Positions 25,042 to 35,200 are shown, counted from the stretch's first letter. The stretch: DNA of 64,000 nt from Nostoc sp. NIES-4103 (GCF_002368335.1 NZ_AP018288.1:1171247-1235246); one strand, 5' to 3'. The notes: generated from the letters alone by a model not told the origin. Numbers and translations: made by a program.

Positions 25042-27588
25042 GTGGTGGAGTTTGTCGGACGTGAAACGGAACTGCAAAACCTGCACGAGATGTTGCAGCA
25101 AAATGATAGCGTAGCAATTACTGCTATAGCCGGAATGGGTGGACTGGGGAAAACAGAACTTGCTCTACAATATGCAAAGGCTCACCGTGAAACTTACAAC
25201 GGTGGAATTTGCTGGTTGTTTCCCAAAGTTGGGGATGTGGGGATTCAAATTGTCCAGTTTGCCAGAACTCACCTTGATTTAAACGTACCAGATAATTTAA
25301 CAGAAGATTCTAGCCAAAAATTACTTGCCCAAGTGCAATATTGCTTTCGCCTTTGGCGTGAGGGTGATGTGCTGCTAGTGTTGGATGATGTTAGCGACTA
25401 TGAGGAAGTAAAGCCTTATTTACTGTCGTTACCTTCTCGGTTTAAAGTGCTGATGACTACACGTCAGTATTTTGGAGGTATAGCACAATTATCTTTGGAT
25501 GTGCTGCAACCAGAGGCGGCGCTGGAGTTATTAAAGTCAATTATTGGGGCGGAACGAATTGAACGAGAGAATGACCTAACCCCCCTACCCCCTTCCCTGG
25601 GAGGGAAGGGGGAGATTTGTTCCCCTCCCCTACAAGGGGAGGGGTTAGGGGAGAGGTCACGCGGGGAAATCGTTGCTTTGCAATTGTGTGAGTGGCTGGG
25701 ATATTTGCCTTTGGGTTTGGAATTAGTGGGGCGATATCTGGCGCGGAAGCGGGATTTGTCCCTTACAGAAATGTTGCGGCGATTAAATCAAAAGCGATTA
25801 GATGAGCGTTCCCTTTCTAAGTCTAAGTCAGAAGCAAACATGACAGCACAACGGGGTGTGTTAGCAGCTTTTGAGTTGAGTTGGCAAGAATTAGAGGATG
25901 CTGATAAAGAGTTGGGCTGTTTGCTGAGTTTATTCGCCGCTGCACCTATACCTTGGGATTTGGTAGAACAATGTTTACCAGAGGAAGACGAGGAAGAAAT
26001 CGAAGAAATTAGAGATGAAAAGTTGTTGAATTTGCATTTACTCCAGCGTAAGGGTGAGGGAATTTATCAACTGCATCCACTACTGCGCGAGTTTTTCCAA
26101 TATAAGCTTACAGGTTTAGAACGAGCAGAGGAATTTAAGCGATCGCTTTGCGAGGTAATGGTAGCTGTTGCCAAGGAGATTCCTGAAGATCCCATCCTTG
26201 AGCAAATCAACGCTGTTTCCCCTGCAATACCTCACATAGCTGAAGTAGCGAATCATCTCATTCAATACCTCAGCGATGATGATTTAATTTGGCCATTCAT
26301 CGGCAACGCTCGGTTTTACAATGGTCAAGGACTATATGACAAAGCAGCACCTTGGTTTGAGCAGTGTCTAGAAGTTACCAAAAAACGCTTGGGACTTGAG
26401 CATCCATTTGTTGCCACTAGCCTCAACAATCTGGGAGTACTTTACTATTCTCAAGGAAAGTACAGCCAAACCGAACCCCTGTACCTCCAAGCTTTGGAAA
26501 TGAAACAACGCCTACTGGGAATTGAGCATCCTTTTTTTGCAGAAAGCCTTAACAATCTGGCGTATCTCTATTACTCTCAAGGAAAGTACAGCCAAGCCGA
26601 ACCTCTATATCTCAAAGCTTTGGAAATTAACCAACGCTTACTGGGAATTGAACATCCATCTGTTGCACAAATCTTTAACAATTTAGGGAATCTCTACTAT
26701 TTTCAAGGAAAGTACAGCCAAGCCGAACTCATGTACCTCCAAGCCTTGGAAATGAGGCAACGCATACTAGGAATTGAGCATCCTGATTTAGCCACTAGCC
26801 TCAACAATCTGGCCTTACTCTACGATTCCCAAGGAAGATACAGCCAAGCCGAACCCCTGCTTCTGCAAGCGTTAAAAATGAGGCAACGCCTACTGGGAAT
26901 TGAGCATCCTGATTTAGCAAATAGTCTGAACAATCTGGGGTTACTCTACAAATCCCAAGGAAAGTATAGCCAAGCCGAACCCCTAATTCTGGAAGCGTTA
27001 AAAATGAGGCAACGCCTACTGGGAATTGAGCATCCTGATGTTGCACTTAGCCTCAACAATCTAGCGGTACTCTACAAATCCCAAGGAAGATACAGCGAAG
27101 CCGAACCCCTATATCGCCAAGCGCTGGAAATGAACCAAAGCCTACTGGGGCTTGAACATCCTGATGTTGCACTTAGCCTCAACAATCTGGCAGGACTCTA
27201 CCATTCCCAAGAAAACTACAGCCAAGCCGAACCCCTCTATCTCCAAGCGCTGGAAATGAGGCAACGTCTACTGGGACAGGAACATCCATCTGTTGCAGAA
27301 AGCCTCAACAACCTGGCAAATCTCTACAATTCCCAAGAACAGTATAGCCAAGCCGAACCGTTGTATCTCAAAGCTTTGAAAATGAGGCAACGCCTACTAG
27401 GACAAGAACATCCAGATGTCGCACAAAGTCTCAACAGCCTAGCAACACTCTACCAATCTCAAGAAAAATACAGCGAAGCCGAACCCCTCTACATCCAAGC
27501 TTTAGATATTTGTGAGCGACGCTTAGGACTAAATCACCCCAATACTGTTACTGTGCGTGAAAATTTAGCAGATTTGCGCGATGCCTGA
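25042..27588 (+). CDS. STAND NTPase: NB-ARC with kinesin-light-chain TPRs
   Basis: An 848-residue signal-transduction ATPase. Residues 1-10 (VEFVGRETEL) begin the NB-ARC module; Walker A GMGGLGKTEL is at 31-40, Walker B VLLVLDDVSD at about 111-120, then the sensor LMTTR and GLPL-like LPLGLELVGRYL. A winged-helix region leads into nine to ten 42-residue TPRs of the kinesin-light-chain type (about 445-840; LGIEHPDVALSLNNLAVLY). Such proteins detect a ligand with the repeats and activate an N-terminal effector, often in phage defence. Oddities: the frame continues upstream through one TGA to the N-terminal domain, and a palindromic element (25573-25658) adds about 29 residues inside NB-ARC. GTG 25042 could serve as a start if the split is functional. 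Confidence 0.85.
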   Translation: MVEFVGRETELQNLHEMLQQNDSVAITAIAGMGGLGKTELALQYAKAHRETYNGGICWLFPKVGDVGIQIVQFARTHLDLNVPDNLTEDSSQKLLAQVQYCFRLWREGDVLLVLDDVSDYEEVKPYLLSLPSRFKVLMTTRQYFGGIAQLSLDVLQPEAALELLKSIIGAERIERENDLTPLPPSLGGKGEICSPPLQGEGLGERSRGEIVALQLCEWLGYLPLGLELVGRYLARKRDLSLTEMLRRLNQKRLDERSLSKSKSEANMTAQRGVLAAFELSWQELEDADKELGCLLSLFAAAPIPWDLVEQCLPEEDEEEIEEIRDEKLLNLHLLQRKGEGIYQLHPLLREFFQYKLTGLERAEEFKRSLCEVMVAVAKEIPEDPILEQINAVSPAIPHIAEVANHLIQYLSDDDLIWPFIGNARFYNGQGLYDKAAPWFEQCLEVTKKRLGLEHPFVATSLNNLGVLYYSQGKYSQTEPLYLQALEMKQRLLGIEHPFFAESLNNLAYLYYSQGKYSQAEPLYLKALEINQRLLGIEHPSVAQIFNNLGNLYYFQGKYSQAELMYLQALEMRQRILGIEHPDLATSLNNLALLYDSQGRYSQAEPLLLQALKMRQRLLGIEHPDLANSLNNLGLLYKSQGKYSQAEPLILEALKMRQRLLGIEHPDVALSLNNLAVLYKSQGRYSEAEPLYRQALEMNQSLLGLEHPDVALSLNNLAGLYHSQENYSQAEPLYLQALEMRQRLLGQEHPSVAESLNNLANLYNSQEQYSQAEPLYLKALKMRQRLLGQEHPDVAQSLNSLATLYQSQEKYSEAEPLYIQALDICERRLGLNHPNTVTVRENLADLRDA
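25573..25658. repeat. Palindromic element inserted in frame in the NB-ARC domain
   Basis: Bounded by GACCT (25573) and AGGTC (25658), with inner palindromes CCCCCTTCCCTGGGAGGGAA and CCCTCCCCTACAAGGGGAGG. It is translated as Pro/Gly-rich sequence between the sensor and GLPL segments. Related palindromes lie at 6097, 11039 and 41464. Confidence 0.8.
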
Positions 27589-27822
27589 CCTGACAATAGT
27601 AAAAAATCCAGCCAGCAAGAAAGAATACATGTAACTATCAAATTGTCAAGTGCGATCGCTCAAATTCCAAGTTTCAAGTTCTGAACTCGGCGTTTTGTGT
27701 TCTGAATAGGACTCACGCAAAAAAGCTTTCAAACCTTCATTACTCTGTGTTACGGGCAGTCCGGTCTTGGTGTAGAAAAAATCAATTACGATAGTTTATA
27801 GAATTACATTTGCCAATTCTTT

Positions 27823-28041
27823 ATGTTAATTACATACACAGCAAAATATACAAAAATTGATAGCGGATATATGGGACAACTCATTGAATGGCAAGAAGTC
27901 ATCACAGAAGGAGAAACTTTAGAAGAATGTAGAGCTATGTTACAAGACGCAACAAGAGAAATGATACTCGCCTATCGTCAACAAAATAAAGAAATTCCTA
28001 CAGGTAATTCTTTACTAGAACAAATTCCTGTAGAGGTTTGA
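27823..28041 (+). CDS. hicB: HicB-family antitoxin
   Basis: A 72-residue HicB-type protein: LITYTAKYTKIDSGYMGQLIEW, then the family hallmark ITEGETLEECRAMLQDATREMI. It neutralises the HicA mRNA interferase encoded immediately downstream; the stop overlaps the alternative hicA start. There is no C-terminal DNA-binding extension in this short form. The gap upstream (27589-27822) contains a GGACTCACGCA element end and no gene. Confidence 0.82.
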   Translation: MLITYTAKYTKIDSGYMGQLIEWQEVITEGETLEECRAMLQDATREMILAYRQQNKEIPTGNSLLEQIPVEV

Positions 28042-28232
28042 GCGTGTCAGTCAAACGAAAAGATATTATTAAATATTTAGAAGAGAATGGATTTTATCTG
28101 TTAAGAGAAGGAGGAAATCATTCCATTTATACTAATGACGTGAAAACTATTCCCGTCAAACGACATCGTACAATTGATCGCATTACTGCTAATGAACTCT
28201 GCAAACAGGCAGGTTTGTTGCCTAAATTTTAA
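28038..28232 (+). CDS. hicA: HicA-family mRNA interferase toxin
   Basis: A 64-residue double-stranded-RNA-binding-fold toxin: KRKDIIKYLEENGFYLLREGGNHSIYTN with the catalytic His in GGNHSIY, then IPVKRHRTIDRITANELCKQAG. All core residues are intact, so this HicBA pair may be functional. The start is TTG at 28038 (overlapping hicB TGA) or, more plausibly, GTG at 28044. Its 3' end converges on and overlaps an inactivated second hicB by 11 nt. Confidence 0.85.
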   Translation: MSVSVKRKDIIKYLEENGFYLLREGGNHSIYTNDVKTIPVKRHRTIDRITANELCKQAGLLPKF

Positions 28233-28450
28233 TTACTGGTAGTTCATGTTCCAGTTTTAACCCCAACAAAATCCAGTCTTCTAGTGTTGAGCGTAACTCA
28301 TCTTCACACTCGCGCAAAGTCAAGCCAAAAGCTACAACTCCCTGACAAGCAGGAATTCTAAGAAGCAAATGTGCCCTCTTCGAGCTTGTCATAAACAGCT
28401 TGGGCGATCGCTCGATGAACATAGTCACTCAGAATAAACTGTATAGCCAT
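28222..28450 (-). pseudogene. Second hicB antitoxin gene, frameshifted
   Basis: Read from ATG at 28450 the frame gives MAIQFILSDYVHRAIAQAVY, then DKLEEGTFAS and a stop; shifting by one base (an extra T near 28360-28366) continues RIPACQGVVAFGLTLRECED and WILLGLKLEHELPVI, the rest of a cyanobacterial HicB. One indel therefore splits the gene. No hicA partner lies upstream on this strand. Confidence 0.8.
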
Positions 28451-28662
28451 GAAACTTTATATTTTGCTGCTAGTTTAATCGTAATTGCCAACAAGTACAA
28501 AGGCGAAGCGCGATCGCCATCAACTCTCAGTTCAGCAATACAAACAACTGAACATTTGTCAAGTAGTTGAAATAATGTTAACGTTTATGCTTAAAATTGC
28601 TGAAAAGGTCAATTGAGCATGATCAGAGGTTCAGTTGATTATTTGCAGGACTCACGCAAGCC

Positions 28663-29049
28663 ATGCTGACTGATATTATACCTTTTCGTATCGAGATAGA
28701 CGTGATCGCCATCGCCGGAGCGAGTTTGTGGTCATTGGCGTTATATTTGGGTTTTTCTCCAGTCAGTGAATGGGTAATCGAGCAACTAAACCGCTGGTTT
28801 AACTTTGCCGAGCGATCGCTTTATACTAGCCAAACAGAATTTGAAAAGACTCGTCAAGCTAGAGAATCCCAAAACGCCTTTTACGCTTCCCTGTTCAGCA
28901 TCGTGCCTTTTTTGGTCATTGGTGCTTTATGTAACTGGGGTGTAGAAATCAGTTTAGGTCGCAGTTGGGCAATTAGCATGGGCATATTAGCTTGTATGGG
29001 TTGCGGCATTTATGAACTAGGGCGAAGAGATGGACAATCTTCGGATTAA
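28663..29049 (+). CDS. Conserved hypothetical membrane protein
   Basis: A 128-residue protein with a hydrophobic N-terminal segment (DVIAIAGASLWSLALYLGF, about 13-31), a polar helical loop with SQTEFEKTRQARESQ, and two further segments (LFSIVPFLVIGALCNW and AISMGILACMGCGIYELG). The fold suggests a three-helix membrane protein. Family not recognised. A GGACTCACGCA element end lies 5 nt before the start. Paired hairpins follow the gene. Confidence 0.65.
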   Translation: MLTDIIPFRIEIDVIAIAGASLWSLALYLGFSPVSEWVIEQLNRWFNFAERSLYTSQTEFEKTRQARESQNAFYASLFSIVPFLVIGALCNWGVEISLGRSWAISMGILACMGCGIYELGRRDGQSSD

Positions 29050-29080
29050 AAACATTAATACAAAGCGATAGCAATACAAA

Positions 29081-29142
29081 GCGACAGCTTCCATGTAGTA
29101 AGCTGTCGCATCTAATTGAGAGTTCAACCTCTGTCGAGGTTT
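29081..29142 (+). terminator. Two hairpins after the membrane protein gene
   Basis: A perfect 10-bp stem GCGACAGCTT/AAGCTGTCGC (29081-29109) is followed by AACCTC/GAGGTT with a TGTC loop (29126-29141) and a short T tract. A terminator in either direction is plausible because the next gene is convergent. Confidence 0.5.
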
Positions 29143-29205
29143 CCGTTAATGAGATTATTTACGCACTGGTTACCGGAATTCATCCACAACCAATGACATA
29201 ATCTA

Positions 29206-30078
29206 TCACTGATTAGCCTGATGAATTGCTAGGATATTTCCTGTTTTGCCTTTAATAGATTCAAATCTGACCAGCTCACCTGTATTTTGCACCTTGAAAA
29301 ATTGATATCCAAGTTGCTTAAGAAAATTGAAAGCTCCATCAGATGACAAATTTAATCTTGTTGTTGCCTGAGAGTTGACCTCAAATATCACTATAGGTTT
29401 CATCCGGCTAAACAGTGAAGTTGCACCCCGAAAGACAAGTTCCTCTGCTCCCTCTACATCTATCTTGATAAAATCCACTCGCTCAATCCCCTCACGAGCC
29501 AACACATTATCGATAGTCGTGATCTGAACCTCTTCAAAACTTATTCCTTCACTTTTATCTGAACCCAAAGAATAACTAGTAGGAGCATTCTCAATATGAT
29601 ACAACTGAGCTGTACCTTCTCGTTCGGACAGTGCCGTTTTGAATAACTTCACATTAGTCACTCCATTGATTTCTAGATTATGCTCAAGAGTTTTCAAAGA
29701 TTCTACTCCTGGCTCAAAGGAAAGAACTAGTCCAGAATCTCCTACTAATTTGCTAGCTAACAATGTATAAATACCACAGTTAGCTCCTGCATCTATGAAC
29801 ACTTGACCTGATGATAGAGTGCGCTCGATATACTCTAATTCAGGCTCATAAGTTTCGCGGAAAACAAAGAGACTAGTATTCCCTGTTCTATAAAACCCAG
29901 GCGGTAAAAAGAACTTAACATTCCATTTTTTAACTGAAATCGTTTGTGGAATAGAAAGCTGACAAACTATCCACCAATATATTAAACGGTAAGTAACTTT
30001 CAAAGGGGAGTCTTTAAAAGCTCTATGATTTGTTAAATAATTAACTTTATTCCGTAATTTTTTTGTGTTCATAGTCAA
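29206..30078 (-). CDS. FkbM-family methyltransferase
   Basis: A 290-residue SAM-dependent O-methyltransferase of the FkbM type. Motif I is VFIDAGANCGIYTLLASKL (about 104-122), the acidic loop VLSFEPGVESLKTLEHNLE, and the conserved VDFIKIDVEGAEELVFRG carries the family IDVEGAE signature. These methylate sugars or natural products and are often near glycosyltransferases. The first 60 residues are basic and hydrophobic (RLIYWWIVCQLSI), suggesting membrane association. The acceptor is unknown. Confidence 0.85.
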   Translation of the reverse strand: MTMNTKKLRNKVNYLTNHRAFKDSPLKVTYRLIYWWIVCQLSIPQTISVKKWNVKFFLPPGFYRTGNTSLFVFRETYEPELEYIERTLSSGQVFIDAGANCGIYTLLASKLVGDSGLVLSFEPGVESLKTLEHNLEINGVTNVKLFKTALSEREGTAQLYHIENAPTSYSLGSDKSEGISFEEVQITTIDNVLAREGIERVDFIKIDVEGAEELVFRGATSLFSRMKPIVIFEVNSQATTRLNLSSDGAFNFLKQLGYQFFKVQNTGELVRFESIKGKTGNILAIHQANQ

Positions 30079-30506
30079 TAAGGGTAAAAAGTTTTCATTT
30101 TTATGACTACTTACTGTGTTTGTATTCAGTTGCCGAAATTAGGTGTAACTTTCAGCAAAATTATCTGTCTGAAAAAGCTTGGTGTGTCTAAAATTCTAGT
30201 AATTTCGAGCCTAAGTTGATTTATACAACAGGAGTGTTGCATCAATCAAAAATAGGGTATTCTTAGCAATAGGTCTGAAAAATCTACGCCATTTTTCTAT
30301 TTTTTTATTTTTATATTAAGTTTTAGTATAAATCTTTGCTGCATTTTTAATTCACTCAAATAATAAGTTTACACTCATATAAAACTAAGTGATTCATATC
30401 ACATATTTAAAGTGAGCTAGATTACTGCATAGTAAATTATTTTATACTATGAAATCAATTTTGTTTTGTCTCGACTGAAAAAATTCAAAGATAAACGCTA
30501 ATCTCC
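30079..30506. other. AT-rich spacer with no recognisable feature
   Basis: This 428-nt AT-rich stretch has no long open frame, tandem repeat or clear hairpin. It probably contains the promoter of the FkbM gene near 30080-30200, but no -10/-35 pair can be assigned with confidence. Confidence 0.5.
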
Positions 30507-31868
30507 CTACTTCCCCATTTCTTCACAAACAATCTGTGCTATTTTCTGGGCTGCGCCGCTTTCGCCACGGACGCTGTGCAGCTTGTTTCGCATATCGTCT
30601 AATTTTTCTGGATGAGCCAAAAAATCTAATACCATTTCTCCCACTTCTTGGGGCTGGAGTTTACCCACAAGTTCCGGCACTATCTCTTCCTGCGCCCAGA
30701 TATTCGGCCATGCTAATAAACCTTTGCGTCTCAACACTAGCCAGTTAATCACCTTGGCAAAGTAGGAACCGACCCCTGGTAAATTAGCTAATAACCCTGG
30801 CAAACCATCCCAAGAACGCATGGCGTCAAGTTGTTGCGTCGGGAGCAAAACAATCATGGGCACACCTAAAGCACCGAGTTCAGCCGTGTTTGCCCCCACT
30901 GTAGTCAGACAGATGCAACACTGAGATAATAATCCATAGGCAGGGTTTTCTTGCCATAATTCTACAGATAAGCCCTTCTCTGTTTGCAGCACTGACTTCT
31001 GTGTGCTTTCCTTTGAGACAATTAAGGAAGCACTATCAAAGCCAAAAGTTTTTACAAAAGGGTTTTTCTGCGGGTCGGCAAAACTAGCTAAAGTTTGTAA
31101 ATCCAAAGTTGGGGCGACGGGAATCACAAACTTGGTTTGGGGAATTTTGGCGTGGATGTATTCGGCTATGGCTAAAGTTAATGGCACTCCTTGAGCTAAT
31201 TTTGCCGCTTTTGAACCTGGCAAAATGCCGATGATTGGGGACTGGGGACTGGGTACTGGGGACTGGGGACTGGGGACTGGGGACTGGGTACTGGGGACTG
31301 GGGACTGGGGACTGGGGACTGATGACTGTTGACTGTTGACTGTTGACTGTTGACTGTTGACTGTTGAGTGTTGACTACTAGCTTCTAACATCAAATCTCC
31401 CACAACTGTGAATTTGTGGGCGTGTTTTTCAGAGACGTTTTTAGCGACTTGTGCTTTCATTACGCCAAAGCGGTCTATCCAGTTATGCCATCTGGCTTCC
31501 CATTCGGCGTAAACGACTGTGCGATATCCCAGTTTTTTACCAATGACTACAGGAAATATTTGATCCCCACCGAGGAAAACCACTACACCGCGACTTCTCC
31601 AATCCCAATTTTCAATAGTCTTACCCCAGAGCAAAAATTTCCAAAAATGCTCAGCAGCTTGAACTCTATCAACTTCCGGGTAAGAACGAGCGATCGCAGC
31701 TTCTTTACCACTAGCATTAGGACAAGGTGACAACACAACAGAAATCCTGACAACAGCACGGTCATCCCCTAATTCTTGCCGCAAAGCCTTTACCACAGGA
31801 CGCACCCAAGTTGTTACCTCTCCAGGCCCATTCGAGAGAATCAGTATATCAAACGGTTGGTTAGTCAT
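30507..31868 (-). CDS. Lipid-A-disaccharide-synthase-related glycosyltransferase with in-frame STRR
   Basis: A 453-residue protein of the LpxB-related GT-B group seen in cyanobacteria and plants. N-terminal ILILSNGPGEVTTWVRPVV, middle FLGGDQIFPVVIGKKLGYRT, and C-terminal TTVGANTAELGALGVPMIVLLPTQQLD correspond to acceptor, linker and donor-binding segments. At about residues 166-211 a repeat tract (NSQQSTV, then SPQSPVP units) interrupts the fold just before IIGILPGSKAAKL, the start of the second Rossmann domain. Without it the length would be about 410. The tract lies in a domain linker, so activity may be kept. Confidence 0.8.
   Translation of the reverse strand: MTNQPFDILILSNGPGEVTTWVRPVVKALRQELGDDRAVVRISVVLSPCPNASGKEAAIARSYPEVDRVQAAEHFWKFLLWGKTIENWDWRSRGVVVFLGGDQIFPVVIGKKLGYRTVVYAEWEARWHNWIDRFGVMKAQVAKNVSEKHAHKFTVVGDLMLEASSQHSTVNSQQSTVNSQQSSVPSPQSPVPSTQSPVPSPQSPVPSPQSPIIGILPGSKAAKLAQGVPLTLAIAEYIHAKIPQTKFVIPVAPTLDLQTLASFADPQKNPFVKTFGFDSASLIVSKESTQKSVLQTEKGLSVELWQENPAYGLLSQCCICLTTVGANTAELGALGVPMIVLLPTQQLDAMRSWDGLPGLLANLPGVGSYFAKVINWLVLRRKGLLAWPNIWAQEEIVPELVGKLQPQEVGEMVLDFLAHPEKLDDMRNKLHSVRGESGAAQKIAQIVCEEMGK
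31236..31372. repeat. STRR inside the LpxB-related coding sequence
   Basis: ACTGGGG/ACTGGGT heptamers (31240-31320) are followed by TTGACTG heptamers (31325-31370). The tract length keeps the frame; a 7-nt unit times three encodes a 7-residue repeat. Confidence 0.95.
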
Positions 31869-32237
31869 TGGTCAATAGTCAATAGTCAATAGTCAACAGT
31901 CAATAGTTAGTAGTTCCCAGTTCCCAGTCCCCATTGCCCCTTATCCCCAGAGGGCCCCGAGTTCCCCAGTTCCCAGTCCCCAGTCCCCAATCCCCAATCC
32001 CTAATATTAAGTTTTCGTTACATAAATTGAAGTAATCACTTTTATAACCTGTCAATATTTATTAATAAATATTTCTTTTTTTATATCGAATTGTGTCAGA
32101 TAAGGGATAAAATGCCCTCTGGGCAAGGTTTTTCTGATAAAAAACTCTATATTGCCTAAAGAGAAGAAGTGACCTGTGGCGGCATTAGCCGCTAAGAACT
32201 TCCAGTAGAGAACGCGCATCAAAGGAGCCGAGGAAGC
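31869..32237. repeat. STRRs and leader upstream of chlH
   Basis: TCAATAG heptamers (31869-31910) and CCCAGTC/CCCAATC units (31914-32004) are followed by an AT-rich stretch of about 230 nt up to the chlH start, with GAGG 6 nt before the ATG. This likely contains the chlH promoter and 5' leader; no specific box was identified. Confidence 0.75.
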
Positions 32238-35200
32238 ATGTTCACCCACGTCAAGTCCACCATTAGACATATTGCGCCAGATAACTTACGCGGACGTAAT
32301 TTAATCAAGGTGGTCTATGTCGTGCTTGAGTCCCAATACCAGAGTGCATTGTCACAAGCGGTTCGCACGATTAACTCGAATAATCCTAATTTGGCGATTG
32401 AAATTAGCGGTTACTTGATTGAAGAACTCCGCGACCCAGAGAACTATGATGAGTTCAAACGGGACATGGAAAGTGCCAATATTTTCATCGCCTCACTTAT
32501 TTTCATAGAAGACCTAGCTCAAAAAGTAGTTACAGCAGTCGAACCACACCGCGATCGCTTGGATGTTGCCGTAGTATTCCCATCAATGCCAGAGGTAATG
32601 CGCCTAAATAAAATGGGCACTTTTTCCTTAGCACAGTTGGGTCAGTCGAAGAGTGCGATCGCACAATTCATGCGGAAACGCAAAGAAAAATCCGGCGCGG
32701 GATTCCAAGATGGGATGCTAAAGCTGCTGCGAACGCTGCCGCAAGTGCTGAAGTTCCTACCAATGGACAAGGCACAGGACGCACGTAATTTCATGCTCAG
32801 CTTTCAGTATTGGCTGGGGGGTTCTCCAGACAACTTGGAAAACTTCTTGCTGATGCTAGCTGATAAATATGTATTTAAAGGCGTAGAGAAACAAAATGTT
32901 GCATCTGTTGAATATGAAGCACCAGTAGTTTACCCTGATATGGGGGTTTGGCATCCTTTAGCCCCTAGCATGTTTGAGGATGTCAGAGAGTACCTCAACT
33001 GGTATACTGCCCGCAAGGATATTTCCAAAGATTTGAAAGATCCTTTGGCTCCCTGTGTGGGCTTGGTATTACAACGCACTCACCTAGTTACAGGGGATGA
33101 TGCCCATTATGTAGCGATGGTGCAGGAGTTGGAAGCACTAGGGGCGCGGGTACTGCCTGTATTTGCCGGCGGTTTGGATTTCTCTAAGCCTGTGGATGCA
33201 TACTTCTACGAACCGACCACCAACACCCCGTTAGTAGATGCAGTGGTATCGCTAACTGGTTTTGCTTTGGTAGGGGGCCCCGCTAGACAAGACCATCCCA
33301 AAGCCATTGAATCACTCAAACGCTTAAACCGTCCTTACATGGTGGCGTTACCCTTAGTCTTCCAAACCACAGAAGAGTGGATGGATAGCGATTTAGGGTT
33401 GCATCCCATTCAAGTGGCTTTGCAAATTGCTATTCCTGAATTGGATGGGGCAATTGAACCGATTATATTATCGGGTAGAGATGGGGCAACCGGGAAAGCG
33501 ATCGCTCTCCAAGACCGCATCGAAGCAGTAGCACAACGAGCGTTAAAATGGGCTAACCTCCGCCGGAAGCCGAAGCTCAACAAAAAAGTTGCCATCACCG
33601 TATTCAGCTTCCCCCCCGATAAAGGTAACGTTGGTACCGCTGCATACCTGGATGTATTCGGTTCCATCTACGAGGTGATGAAAGCCCTCAAAAATAACGG
33701 CTACGACCTGCCAGAATTGCCAGAATCAGCCGCAGCGTTGATGCAAGAAGTCATCCACGACGCCCAAGCGCAGTACAGCAGCCCTGAACTCAACATCGCC
33801 TACAAGATGTCAGTTCCAGAGTATGAAGCACTCACCCCTTATTCTCAACGCTTAGAAGAGAACTGGGGCCCACCACCAGGACATCTTAACAGTGACGGAC
33901 AAAACTTACTGATTTACGGCAAACAATTTGGTAACGTCTTCATCGGCGTCCAGCCTACCTTCGGTTACGAAGGCGACCCCATGCGGTTGTTGTTCTCCCG
34001 TTCAGCTAGTCCTCACCACGGCTTTGCTGCTTACTACACTTACTTAGAACAAGTTTGGCAAGCTGACGCAGTGTTGCACTTTGGTACCCACGGTTCCTTG
34101 GAATTCATGCCAGGTAAACAGATGGGTATGTCTGGTGAATGTTATCCCGATAACTTAATTGGCACAATTCCCAATCTGTATTATTACGCAGCCAATAATC
34201 CCAGCGAAGCGACAATTGCCAAGCGTCGGGGTTATGCCGAAACAATTTCTTACTTAACGCCTCCGGCAGAAAATGCTGGTTTATACAAAGGTTTGAAAGA
34301 ACTTAGCGAATTAATCGGTTCTTACCAAACCTTGAAAGATACCGGACGCGGCGTTCCCATCGTTAACACCATCATGGATAAATGCCGGATGGTGAACTTG
34401 GATAAAGATATCGCCTTGCCAGAAATTGATGCCAAGGATATGACCGCCGACGAGCGGGATAATATTGTCGGCAGCGTCTACCGCAAGTTGATGGAAATCG
34501 AATCTCGGTTATTGCCTTGTGGTTTGCACGTCATTGGGAAACCGCCGAGTGCTGAGGAAGCCATAGCAACTTTGGTTAACATCGCCAGCTTAGACCGTAC
34601 AGAAGAAGAAATTCTCAGCTTACCGAGAATTATCGCCAACAGCTTGGGACGTAACATTGACGAAATTTACCAAAACAGCGACAAAGGCGTTTTAGAAGAT
34701 GTCCAGCTATTGCAAGACATCACCTTAGCAACCCGCGAAGCAGTTGGTGCCCTTGTCAAAGAACAAACCGACGCTGAAGGACGGGTTTCTCTGGTTTCCC
34801 GGTTGAATTTCTTCAATATGGGCAAAAAGGAACCTTGGGTGGAAGCACTGCATAAAGCAGGTTATGCCAAAGTGGATAACGCAGCACTCAAACCTTTGTT
34901 TGAGTATTTGGAATTCTGTTTGCAGCAAGTTTGTGCTGACAACGAATTAGGCGCATTACTCCAAGGCTTAGAAGGCGAGTATATCCTACCTGGCCCTGGT
35001 GGCGATCCCATCCGCAACCCGGATGTATTGCCCACAGGTAAGAATATTCATGCCCTTGACCCTCAATCAATTCCGACAACCGCAGCAGTACAATCAGCCA
35101 AAATCGTTGTCGATAGACTTTTGGCACGTAACAAAGCTGAAAACGGCGGTCAATGGCCCGAAACCATCGCCTGTGTGCTTTGGGGAACCGATAACATCAA

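Noticed and set aside
28222..28428. 68-codon frame taken as a complete small gene
   Set aside because: The upstream frame supplies the missing N-terminus of a HicB, so it is the 3' part of a frameshifted gene.
32052..32270. 72-codon minus frame overlapping the chlH start
   Set aside because: No ribosome site; overlaps the chlH leader; no resemblance to a family.
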